A DNA stretch of 64,000 nt from Prolixibacteraceae bacterium. GTDB lineage: Bacteria; Bacteroidota; Bacteroidia; Bacteroidales; Prolixibacteraceae. The notes below the pieces were generated by a model, which saw nothing but the letters and a program-made list of their open reading frames with translations, searched no databases and was not told the DNA's origin. The number at the start of each line of letters is the position of its first letter. The stretch's first letter is position 1. Shown one piece after another: positions 1-7,498 of the stretch. Location of the stretch: positions 1-64,000 of the forward strand of contig JAONJW010000003.1 of NCBI GenBank assembly GCA_028377305.1, given 5' to 3'. The position numbers and the translations under genes are program-made.

Positions 1-984
1 CATATTCTAGAGGATAGATATACACTTGTTGAAATCGATGACGAGTTAAATAAAATTGAGTCAGAGCGTCCATATTATTCGTCATTTGTAGAGTTCTTAT
101 CTTTTGCATTAGGTTCAGGAGGCTTCTCATTACTGTATGATTCCAATTGGGTTACTTGTTTGATTTCAGTATTCCTCGGAGGAATAGTCTATCTATTGTG
201 GAAATTTGCAATGAAACATACCTATATGATTGGTATGTTTGAAATATTATCTGCCTTTATATCTGCTGTATTAGCGAGTGTTTTGAGTCTATTCTTTCCA
301 ACTCTTAGTATCCCAATAGCCATTCTATCTGCAGTCATCGTATATGTCCCAGGATTGAGTATCTCTTTGGCTTTAGAAGAGCTCTCTAGTCGTGGTTTGT
401 TGGCTGGTACCGCTAGACTTATGGATGCTTTTGTGGTGTTGATAAAACTAATAGTTGGGGCATTGGTCGGAGTACAGCTGATGGAAAAATTATTAGAGAT
501 ACCCCACAACTATATTGTAGATCCTGTTACTCCTATTACAAAGGGACTGGCAATCATCCTCTTATCTTTCTGTATCGCAGTACTCTTTAACGTGCAAAAA
601 AGAGAAGTTATTTTTGGCGTAATATCTGGTTTTATTGCCTATCTATGTTCTTATATGTTAGGTCAATACATTGGAATGATCCCCGCTATTTTTATGGCAT
701 CAGTATTGGTTGGTGTCTATAGCTGTCTTCTAGGAGGTTGGCGAGATGTTCCATCTTTGGTATACATTGTTCAAGGAATTATCATTATGGTGCCAGGTAG
801 CCGATCTTATATTGGAATAACAGATTTCTACTTTTCACAACCCATATCAACAACTGAGAATATGGGTCAATCGGCTCTATTTATGTTTGCTGCAATCATG
901 GGAGGATTGATTATTTCTAACTCGATATTTACCATGGATAATATGAAGAGAATAAGAGAGGTGAGAAAACGTATGTGTCACTAG
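1..984 (+). CDS. Threonine/serine exporter, ThrE family (5' truncated by window edge)
   Basis: The reading frame is open from base 1, so the 274-residue track ORF, which begins at a TTG, is only the C-terminal part. The true start lies upstream of the window. The visible 327 residues begin with the tail of a soluble region and continue as about nine or ten hydrophobic segments. Two family-like signatures are visible: a segment with PGLSISLALEELSSRG and the following RLMDA helix, typical of the ThrE/YjjP domain, and a second hydrophobic half with VPGSRSY, typical of the ThrE_2/YjjB domain. Known members export threonine and serine across the inner membrane. The substrate here is inferred from the family only. 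The stop codon shares the bases CTAG with the stop of the convergent HxlR gene. Confidence 0.85.
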   Translation, partial: HILEDRYTLVEIDDELNKIESERPYYSSFVEFLSFALGSGGFSLLYDSNWVTCLISVFLGGIVYLLWKFAMKHTYMIGMFEILSAFISAVLASVLSLFFPTLSIPIAILSAVIVYVPGLSISLALEELSSRGLLAGTARLMDAFVVLIKLIVGALVGVQLMEKLLEIPHNYIVDPVTPITKGLAIILLSFCIAVLFNVQKREVIFGVISGFIAYLCSYMLGQYIGMIPAIFMASVLVGVYSCLLGGWRDVPSLVYIVQGIIIMVPGSRSYIGITDFYFSQPISTTENMGQSALFMFAAIMGGLIISNSIFTMDNMKRIREVRKRMCH

Positions 985-1355
985 TTATTGAACCTCTGTC
1001 TCGCTTCTTGTATCTCTTGATGATTAATTTGCGACCACTCTTCTAACGACTCTAAATAGGGGATGAAAGATAGACCTAATTTAGAGAGCGCATATTCAAC
1101 TCTTGGAGGAACTTCAGGGTATATGTTTCGTATTATCATACCATTCTCTTCTAGGGATCGAAGTGTTTGTGTTAACATCTTTTGAGATATGCCCTCTAGG
1201 TTATCTCTTAAGTCTTTGAACCTTATTGGAACCGCATCTTTTACTTTATATCTATTGGATAATTCGTATATGATCAATAGACTCCATTTGTTAGTGATGA
1301 TATTTAAAGTAGCCTTAATAGGGCACTGATCGAGAATAATGGATTTTTTTTTCAT
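981..1355 (-). CDS. HxlR-family winged-helix transcriptional regulator
   Basis: A 124-residue protein with the whole HxlR fold: N-terminal CPIKATLNIITNKWSLLII, the RFKDLRDNLEGISQKMLTQTLRSLEE recognition helix region, and the PPRVEYALSKLG wing. It carries a single cysteine, Cys11, in the QCP motif. In the HxlR relatives YodB and HypR the equivalent N-terminal cysteine senses quinones, diamide or aldehydes. The gene is divergent from a flavodoxin-fold quinone-reductase-like gene and DoxX, the kind of target such sensors control, so a redox or electrophile repressor of those two genes is the best inference. Its stop overlaps the stop of the ThrE-type gene. Confidence 0.9.
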   Translation of the reverse strand: MKKKSIILDQCPIKATLNIITNKWSLLIIYELSNRYKVKDAVPIRFKDLRDNLEGISQKMLTQTLRSLEENGMIIRNIYPEVPPRVEYALSKLGLSFIPYLESLEEWSQINHQEIQEARQRFNN

Positions 1356-1391
1356 TCGTATCTATGTGTTAATCAGTAATAGTTGCTTGAG

Positions 1392-1406
1392 GGTAAGTTA
1401 ATTACC
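1392..1406. promoter_or_regulatory. Candidate HxlR operator (GGTAA-N5-TTACC)
   Basis: A perfect 5-bp inverted repeat, GGTAAGTTAATTACC, lies in the divergent intergenic region, 13 bases before the -33-like element of the downstream gene pair. HxlR proteins bind short palindromes of this kind as dimers. A second imperfect dyad, GTAACGTATTGTTATAC, overlaps the -33 element. Binding is inferred from position only. Confidence 0.35.
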
Positions 1407-1419
1407 TAAAAGTAACGTA

Positions 1420-1450
1420 TTGTTATACGCTCTTTTTGTTAATATGTTTG
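1420..1450 (+). promoter_or_regulatory. Bacteroidota-type promoter of the oxidoreductase-doxX pair
   Basis: TTG at 1420-1422, a 20-base spacer and a perfect -7 element TATGTTTG (consensus TAnnTTTG) at 1443-1450, 28 bases before the ATG at 1479. Confidence 0.55.
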
Positions 1451-1478
1451 CAATATAGGTTTAATCTAAATAAATAAA

Positions 1479-2066
1479 ATGAGAAATCTGATCATCTATA
1501 CACACTTTAACAACGAGAGTTTTACAAAGGCTGTGGTAACAAAAATGGAACAAGAACTTCTAAATGCGAAACAAGAGGTAGAGGTTGTTGATTTATATAA
1601 AGACAAATTTAATCCTGTTTTAGATCTTCAGGACTTTAACTATTCATTCAATGGAGGTGATATTCCCAAAGATGTCAAAGCATACCAAGAAACCATCTCT
1701 AAAGCCGATAATTTGATATTTGTATTTCCATTATGGTGGTGGCAAATGCCTGCAATCCTAAAAGGATTCTTTGATAAAGTCTTTACCCAAGGTTTTGCTT
1801 TTGAATATACTTCTGAAGGGCCAAAAGGATTATTAAAAGAGAAAAAAATCGATATCGTTATCAATACTGGTAGTAATGAAGCACATCTTTTTGGTAGTAA
1901 ATCTGCCGAGAGTTTAGAGCATTATTTTAATTCAGGACTTTTAGGATATTGTCAATTGTCGGCAGACATCCACTTTTTCACAGATGTACTCCACGGAACC
2001 CATGAAGTAAGACAATCATATTTAGATCGTATTCCTGAAATATTAAAAATAGAGAACAATGATTAA
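1479..2066 (+). CDS. NAD(P)H-dependent flavin oxidoreductase (flavodoxin-like quinone reductase family)
   Basis: A 195-residue flavodoxin_2-fold protein related to KefF, MdaB and NQO1. The first strand IIYTHFNNESFTKAV is the FMN/FAD phosphate loop. FVFPLWWWQMPAILKGFFDKVF (about residues 81-102) is the family signature for flavin and quinone binding. Relatives transfer two electrons from NAD(P)H to quinones or azo compounds in the cytoplasm, avoiding semiquinone radicals. The gene overlaps doxX by eight bases, so the two are translationally coupled, and it is divergent from the HxlR regulator. The cofactor and substrate are not fixed by the sequence. Confidence 0.88.
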   Translation: MRNLIIYTHFNNESFTKAVVTKMEQELLNAKQEVEVVDLYKDKFNPVLDLQDFNYSFNGGDIPKDVKAYQETISKADNLIFVFPLWWWQMPAILKGFFDKVFTQGFAFEYTSEGPKGLLKEKKIDIVINTGSNEAHLFGSKSAESLEHYFNSGLLGYCQLSADIHFFTDVLHGTHEVRQSYLDRIPEILKIENND

Positions 2067-2463
2067 AGACAAAAATAACGATTTGGGACTACTAATTTTA
2101 AGATTTGCAGTTGGAGCTTTAATGCTTTTTCATGGCATCTCAAAAATTGGAGCTTTAGGGATGATTGAAGGCATACTAGCATCTAAAGGCCTACCAACAG
2201 CTATGGCATATGGTGTATATATTACTGAAATAATAGCACCATTATTGATCTTGATAGGGTATAGAACACGTCTATCTTCTTTGGTGTATGTATCAGGGTG
2301 TATCTTTGCATTTTTATTGGTGCACACCCGTGATTTCTTTGCATTAAACGATCATGGAGGCTGGAAAATAGAGCTTTTGGGATTGTATACTCTTGGTGCA
2401 GTGGCACTATTTTTTACTGGAGGAGGAAAGTATGCTACTTCTACTTCAAATAGATGGGATTAA
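2059..2463 (+). CDS. DoxX family membrane protein
   Basis: A 134-residue four-helix membrane protein with the DoxX signature LILRFAVGALMLFHGISKI at the N-terminus, the second helix with YITEIIAPLLILIGYRTR, and the late ALNDHGGWKIELLGLYTLGA segment. DoxX proteins are small inner-membrane subunits linked to quinone or thiosulfate redox chemistry and, in mycobacteria, to an oxidoreductase complex against oxidative stress. It starts inside the end of the oxidoreductase gene, so the two form one operon, which supports a joint redox role under HxlR control. The exact reaction is unknown. Confidence 0.88.
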   Translation: MIKDKNNDLGLLILRFAVGALMLFHGISKIGALGMIEGILASKGLPTAMAYGVYITEIIAPLLILIGYRTRLSSLVYVSGCIFAFLLVHTRDFFALNDHGGWKIELLGLYTLGAVALFFTGGGKYATSTSNRWD

Positions 2464-2471
2464 ATCGATGA

Positions 2472-2515
2472 AGAGGAGAGCTCCAAATCAGTGGACAACT
2501 CTCTTCTTTTTGTTT
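2472..2515. terminator. Bidirectional terminator between doxX and the TonB-receptor-like gene
   Basis: The stem AGAGGAGAG / CTCTCTTCT has one G-U pair and an 18-base loop, followed by a T-run on the plus strand. It lies between two convergent genes. Confidence 0.55.
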
Positions 2516-4920
2516 TACAACCTCTTCAAATCTTGATTATTTACATCTTTTCGTTTGAATTTAATGTTTCCTCCGAGTGAGTAACTCAATGAAAGGATAA
2601 CGCTTTGTTGATCACTATTTACTTTATAATATGTCTTCGTATTATTCTGTATCATCTCGAAACCATATTTTTGTGTGTTCAGTAGATCATTCCCTGATAA
2701 AGATATATTCAACTTATTATTACTGGTCGTATAGTTGATTGCACAGTTTAGGTTTGAAGAAGAGAAGGTGGTCTCTCTATCTCCTTCATCCCCGGTGTTA
2801 TACCAATAGTTTGCATTGAAAGATATGTTCTTGAACAAGGTATTTACAAATGGCCTAAAGTCATTATTTATCCTGAAATAGGTACTCCATACTTCATTAT
2901 CAACAATATCAAATCGGGCATCAGTATTTTTGTTTGTTCTCCAATTGGTTGAGGTCCCAATATTACAACTCCACCATTTTACTTTGAATCCATAATCTAG
3001 ATTTAGATAGACTTTATCTTCCTTAAAATTATTGTATCTAGAGGTGATAAAGAGATCTTTCTTTTGGTCATAATACAACACATTGCTATTAAACATATCT
3101 CTGTCTTGAATGTAGCCTAGTGAAAATATAAACCTTTTGTGACTAAATCGAAATGAGTAGTTATCACTAATCATGGGCTTAAGGAATGGATTCCCTTGAT
3201 TAATATATTTATCTCCAGTATAGTTCGTTGCAGGACTCAATGCCCATATCCACGGTCTTGTAAAGCGCTTGTTGTAAGAGATTGTAAAACTGAGTCCACT
3301 GGATGTCTTATAGCCAAGAATAGCATTAGGAAAAAGACGTGTATAAGAGTTATTGTAGGTGCTGTCAATCTTTAATTCATAAGATGACGTTTTTGTGTGT
3401 TCGGCTCTTACTCCTACTCTAAAATATAATTTCTTCCAATTCTTATTCATTTCAAGATATGACGCATAAATGTCTTCTTTGTAGATAAACTCAGTGTCAC
3501 TTGAAGGTTCTATTTTCCATTGTCCGTCATTAATTTCAGTAGAGAATATTCCATCTGATTTATTAAATGAGGCTTTAGTTCCAAGTGAGATTTCACACCC
3601 TAGAACCTCTTTCAAAGAGTAGTCTATTGCATAAGAGGTGAAATCACTACTGTTCTGCGTGTTGTTTCTTCGATCCAAGGCATGTACATCAGGACTATTC
3701 ACATTGTTGATAAGTAGGCCATCTGTTGTGTTTTTGGAGAATACACCTCCTGTTTGAAGAGTCAATAAATCACCTCTTTTATTGGTAGTGATGTCTATTT
3801 GTGAATAGATATTTTGGATGTTTGCACTAGTAATATCACTATTATTATACCTGTTACTATAACTCTCAGAAAAGCTCTGCGATTGATTCTGGTAGTTTGA
3901 TATGTGTTGATCCCCGAGATACGATTTTCTATTGTCTTTATCTAAATAGCTATACCCAATACCTATTGATAGAGTTTTAGAGAAGTCGTAATTTATCTGA
4001 GAGCGAACCCCTCGATTATAAAGGTTATTATTCTGTTGTACGTTGTCTATTAAATGCAGATTGAGGGGATATTCTTGGATCATGAATATTTCATTATCCG
4101 GTTTGTTCCTGATGATATTAATTGCACCATTAAAACTAAGCTTATTTCTCTTTATTGTAATGGAAGTATTTGCACCATAATCTTCTCCTCTGTCTCTTTT
4201 TCTTGCTTGAAGTGATAGGTTCGCACCAATAAAATCACTCTTTTTCTTTTTTAGAACAATATTAAGTACCCCGGCATTTCCTCCAGCATCATACTTTGCT
4301 GGTGGGTTTTCAATTATCTCAATATCTTTAATATCTTTTGGATTAATAGTTCCCAAATAGGATGATAGAGCGTCTCCGTCAAGATTTAATTGTTTGCCAT
4401 TAATGGTCACAATTAATGTACCCTTTCCGATCATATTAATGGTTCTATTATTTGTATCCACGATAAGGCCTGGAGCTTTGGACAGAAGATCAAAACTATT
4501 GGCACTGGTGTTACTTGCATAACTGTTCTCAACATTAAAAATCACTTTGTCATGTTGAGAAATAATCCTCCTTCTTTGTCCCATGACTGTAACTTCTTGA
4601 AGATCTTCAAGAGGAATAAGTCTTATGGGCTCTAGTGATATTGCTCCTTTTACACCGATATTTTTCCACTGTGTTTTGTAGCCAACATAGCTAATGCGTA
4701 ATAGGTAGTCACCTTTTGGAAGTTGAAAGGAGAACTCTCCTTGACTATTTGTTACTACCCCCTTGACATAGCTACTATCGCTCTTTGCTAAAATAAAAGT
4801 GTTAACTAACGGAAGTGGTGCCTCTTTATTATCTACAACTTGACCTGTGATGGTTTGTGCATTTCCTTTTAGAATAAAAACAAGAATAAGTAGTGATAAA
4901 AGAATACTTCTAATCTTCAT
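2515..4920 (-). CDS. Outer-membrane beta-barrel receptor with CarboxypepD_reg-like domain (OMP_b-brl_3 type)
   Basis: An 801-residue protein. Residues 1-21 are a signal peptide ending in NAQ. Residues of about 23-105 form a carboxypeptidase-regulatory-like domain (ITGQVVDNKEAPLPLVNTF, then GEFSFQLPKGDYLLRISYVGY). Residues of about 125-225 resemble a TonB plug (SFDLLSKAPGLIVD, IEIIENPPAKYDAGGNAGVLNI). The rest is rich in short aromatic beta strands typical of a barrel. This subfamily in Bacteroidota is annotated as TonB-dependent receptor or outer-membrane beta-barrel family protein. No SusD-like partner is adjacent, so no glycan substrate can be assigned. It stands alone, convergent with doxX and followed upstream by a long non-coding stretch. 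Confidence 0.85.
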   Translation of the reverse strand: MKIRSILLSLLILVFILKGNAQTITGQVVDNKEAPLPLVNTFILAKSDSSYVKGVVTNSQGEFSFQLPKGDYLLRISYVGYKTQWKNIGVKGAISLEPIRLIPLEDLQEVTVMGQRRRIISQHDKVIFNVENSYASNTSANSFDLLSKAPGLIVDTNNRTINMIGKGTLIVTINGKQLNLDGDALSSYLGTINPKDIKDIEIIENPPAKYDAGGNAGVLNIVLKKKKSDFIGANLSLQARKRDRGEDYGANTSITIKRNKLSFNGAINIIRNKPDNEIFMIQEYPLNLHLIDNVQQNNNLYNRGVRSQINYDFSKTLSIGIGYSYLDKDNRKSYLGDQHISNYQNQSQSFSESYSNRYNNSDITSANIQNIYSQIDITTNKRGDLLTLQTGGVFSKNTTDGLLINNVNSPDVHALDRRNNTQNSSDFTSYAIDYSLKEVLGCEISLGTKASFNKSDGIFSTEINDGQWKIEPSSDTEFIYKEDIYASYLEMNKNWKKLYFRVGVRAEHTKTSSYELKIDSTYNNSYTRLFPNAILGYKTSSGLSFTISYNKRFTRPWIWALSPATNYTGDKYINQGNPFLKPMISDNYSFRFSHKRFIFSLGYIQDRDMFNSNVLYYDQKKDLFITSRYNNFKEDKVYLNLDYGFKVKWWSCNIGTSTNWRTNKNTDARFDIVDNEVWSTYFRINNDFRPFVNTLFKNISFNANYWYNTGDEGDRETTFSSSNLNCAINYTTSNNKLNISLSGNDLLNTQKYGFEMIQNNTKTYYKVNSDQQSVILSLSYSLGGNIKFKRKDVNNQDLKRL

Positions 4921-5280
4921 TTGTCCGGAATTAAGTTAGTAAATTAGTTATTCCTTAAACTAAAGTGTAAAACATCATTTTGATGCATTATATTTTTTAC
5001 ACGAAATAGTTAAGGTGCACTTGAGTTGATGATAATGTGGCAATGGTTTTACTTAGAATCCATTCTTTTGAGGTAACGGGTGTCGCTTCATGTTCATTGG
5101 ATTCACAACAATAAACATATTGTTTGTAGAGGTAAGACGATGAACACTGAAAAAGGTTACATCCATCTAATAATTTTTTTTAATATATGAGAGTGGATAT
5201 TTTACTTGGCGGTATAAAATCTACATTTCACTTGGTCAAGTGATACTCAATAGAGGGTGATTTCGAAGTATTTGATAATA
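4921..5280. other. Gene-free stretch upstream of the outer-membrane receptor
   Basis: About 360 bases without a credible ORF. It should hold the minus-strand promoter of the receptor. A perfect 7-bp inverted repeat, TCACTTG-GT-CAAGTGA, lies at 5228-5243. No RNA gene was recognised apart from the neighbouring tRNA. Confidence 0.5.
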
Positions 5281-5314
5281 AAAAAGGCTTTAGCCATAAG
5301 CTAAAGCCTTTTTT
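5281..5314 (-). terminator. Intrinsic terminator of tRNA-Arg
   Basis: The stem GGCTTTAGC / GCTAAAGCC has a 5-base loop and is flanked by A- and T-runs on both sides, so it can work in either direction. It lies immediately downstream of the minus-strand tRNA. Confidence 0.8.
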
Positions 5315-5318
5315 ATTG

Positions 5319-5390
5319 TACCCACACACGGATTCGAACCATGATCTACAGTTTAGGAAACTGTTGTTCTATCCCTTGAACTATGCAGGC
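5319..5390 (-). tRNA. tRNA-Arg (anticodon CCU)
   Basis: Read on the minus strand, the 72-nt sequence folds as a cloverleaf. The acceptor stem is GCCTGCA/TGTGGGT, with G-U pairs. The D-stem is GTTC/GAAC. The anticodon stem ACAGT/ACTGT encloses the loop TTCCTAA, so the anticodon is CCU. The variable loop has four bases, and the T-arm is CATGG-TTCGAAT-CCGTG. The discriminator base is A and CCA is not encoded, so it must be added after transcription. It reads AGG arginine codons. A terminator hairpin follows directly. Confidence 0.9.
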
Positions 5391-5465
5391 ATTGGTATTT
5401 TATATGAATGCAAAAGTATAGTTTTTTTTATGCCTTACAAAAGAAAACCAATGGATAATTATAAA

Positions 5466-6629
5466 TTATACTGTTTCGATCATCGCAGTCACTTTATTAA
5501 GCTTTTCAGCCAATTGATCTAATACATCATTAGGCTTTGCGAAACATATACGTATTAAGTGACTTTTTCTGTTCTTTTCATGTTGGAATACAGAAACAGG
5601 AATTGTAGCAATGCCATGCTGCTTAATCAATCTTTCTACAAACTCAATGTCCGGGTCACTAGAAATCTTACTGTAATCAAGGATTTGGTAATACGTGCCT
5701 TTACAAGGAACAAACTCAAATTCACTATCTTTTATTAAGCGTAAGAAATAGTTTCTTTTCCCTTGGTACATTTCAGAAAGTTCACCGTTGTCATCAAATA
5801 AAGAGAGATATTCAGCTAAGGCCAATTGTGCTGGAGTATTTGTACTTTGTCCATTATACGCTTGAGCCTTTACATATTCCTTTATTAATTTCTCAGGGCC
5901 TAATACATAAGATATACCCCATCCATTAATACGGAAACTAGGACCAAAGTCCGAAACGATCAATGTTCGAGATTTCAATTGTTCGTACTGTGCAAAGCTG
6001 TGATGCTTCTCTGTATCAAAGACAATCTTCTCAAAAGATTCATTTCCAACAATAATTATGTTGGTGCCATTGGTAAGCTTGATAAGGCTCTTAATATCCT
6101 CATCTGTCATGACTCTACCCGTTGGGTTTTGAGGTGAATTTAGAATGATCATTCTTGTTTTTGTAGAGATCATCTTCTTTACCTCTTCCCATTCTATTTG
6201 GAAACTTGGTGCTTTAAGACCAATGAATCTTGCACGTCCTCCGTTACTCTCTATAGGAGGTATAAAGGATTCGATAGAAGGTTCAAAAACGATAACTTCA
6301 TCACTCTCTTTAATGAATGTATTAATTGCAGTAGCTATACTTTGAATCGTACCAGTAGATATGGTAATCTCTGACTCTTCATTATAGTTTGAACCATATT
6401 CATTATTAATTCTTTGCGTAATTTGTTTGCGCAAAGGTGCAACGCCATTTAATGGCGCAACATTATTAACTCCTTCTTTCATGTATTTCTGAACAAGATC
6501 AATAAGCTCGTCAGGACATACGATGTCAGAAGAAGGAAGAGCTACATTTAATGCATTGTACTCTTCGGCAAGTTTCTTAATGTATGCGAAAATATTATTT
6601 CGCGAAAGAGGAATTTTTGCTGTTGCCAT
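5466..6629 (-). CDS. Class I/II aminotransferase homologue lacking the PLP lysine (probable pseudoenzyme)
   Basis: Counting from the ATG at 6629, which gives MATAKIPLS and is more natural than the longer track start, the protein has 387 residues. It aligns along its whole length with methionine aminotransferases of the YbdL type: GVAPLRKQI (62-70), STGTIQSI (91-98), NSPQNPTGRV (164-173), NTPAQLALAEYL (264-275) and IRICFAKP (359-366). Key cofactor positions are changed. The SDEVYEHI motif of YbdL reads GNESFEKI here, so the pyridine-nitrogen Asp is Asn196 and the Tyr is Phe199. The SFGKT lysine motif reads DFGPS, giving Pro230 in place of the Schiff-base lysine. GWK/R becomes GWG. The carboxylate-binding Arg360 remains. 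Ordinary PLP transamination is therefore unlikely. A structural, regulatory or ligand-binding role is inferred. Confidence 0.85.
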   Translation of the reverse strand: MATAKIPLSRNNIFAYIKKLAEEYNALNVALPSSDIVCPDELIDLVQKYMKEGVNNVAPLNGVAPLRKQITQRINNEYGSNYNEESEITISTGTIQSIATAINTFIKESDEVIVFEPSIESFIPPIESNGGRARFIGLKAPSFQIEWEEVKKMISTKTRMIILNSPQNPTGRVMTDEDIKSLIKLTNGTNIIIVGNESFEKIVFDTEKHHSFAQYEQLKSRTLIVSDFGPSFRINGWGISYVLGPEKLIKEYVKAQAYNGQSTNTPAQLALAEYLSLFDDNGELSEMYQGKRNYFLRLIKDSEFEFVPCKGTYYQILDYSKISSDPDIEFVERLIKQHGIATIPVSVFQHEKNRKSHLIRICFAKPNDVLDQLAEKLNKVTAMIETV

Positions 6630-6816
6630 ATTCTTATCTAGAATAAAATCCAAAACAAAAGTAAACAAAAAACAGATGGTTCATCATCCTAGAGGATAAT
6701 TATAAGCTAAAAACACTAAATTGATAGAGTACATTAGCTCTAACCCATTAATAGTATGACAAATAACCAATAGTGAAAAAACTGACGTTTTATGTCAACC
6801 TTTTAAGGAAAACATT

Positions 6817-7491
6817 CTAAGCAAAGATTTGTTTGACAACATCGAGTGATTTAATCTTAAGAGAGATATTTAAAGTACGTTCGATATGAATAATAATAAT
6901 TTCAATCCATTTATTCCTTATCCCTCTATTCCACCTTAAACTATTCAATAAATCGAACTGAAGTTTATTACAAGAGAAGTTTGTTGAAGCTAATTCGTTG
7001 TTTACAATATATTGTTGAAGCTTATCTTGAGTGAGTTCATAACCTTGTATCTTGATTAACTGGAAAAGAAATACGATATGAAAATTCTCTGAACCTTGGT
7101 CGTTAATATCGAGTAAGTTGAATGCATTGACGACAAATTCATGCAGAATGTTTGTGTGAGTTTCCTCCACCGTTAATTTATTTAGAACCTCACACAAGAA
7201 AAATGCCTGACTCGATTTCATTATATCATATGGAATCGCATGATAACTATTCGTAAGGCTTGCTTCTTTTAGTTGGTAGAGATTTTGTCTCATACTTTGT
7301 TTGACCAATACACATTGTATTTGGTATGAAGGTTGTAGATAGGCACGAAGGGCTTTCCCTTTTTTTGTTGATATCCCTGAAACAATACAGTTGACCTTAC
7401 CTAAGGTCGGAGTGAGTATGTGAACAATTTTTTTACTCGAGGTATAGTCTGTCATACTCAATACAACTGCTTCTGTATGTAATGGCTCCAT
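6817..7491 (-). CDS. recO: DNA repair protein RecO
   Basis: A 224-residue protein with the RecO N-terminal OB fold (HTEAVVLSMTDYTSSKKIVHILTPTLGKVNCIVSG) and the helical C-terminal domain. The region SYHAIPYDIMKSSQAFFLCEVLNKL matches the family. RecO anneals single-stranded DNA and, with RecR, loads RecA on SSB-coated gaps (RecFOR pathway). The C-terminal zinc cysteines found in some RecO proteins are not apparent, which is common in Bacteroidota. It begins seven bases after the end of the porZ-like gene, so they probably share a transcript. Confidence 0.9.
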   Translation of the reverse strand: MEPLHTEAVVLSMTDYTSSKKIVHILTPTLGKVNCIVSGISTKKGKALRAYLQPSYQIQCVLVKQSMRQNLYQLKEASLTNSYHAIPYDIMKSSQAFFLCEVLNKLTVEETHTNILHEFVVNAFNLLDINDQGSENFHIVFLFQLIKIQGYELTQDKLQQYIVNNELASTNFSCNKLQFDLLNSLRWNRGIRNKWIEIIIIHIERTLNISLKIKSLDVVKQIFA

Positions 7492-7498
7492 GCGATAT

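Noticed and set aside
5316-5522. Plus-strand ORF of 68 aa
   Set aside because: It runs through the tRNA-Arg gene on the opposite strand and into the end of the aminotransferase-like gene, so it is a shadow.
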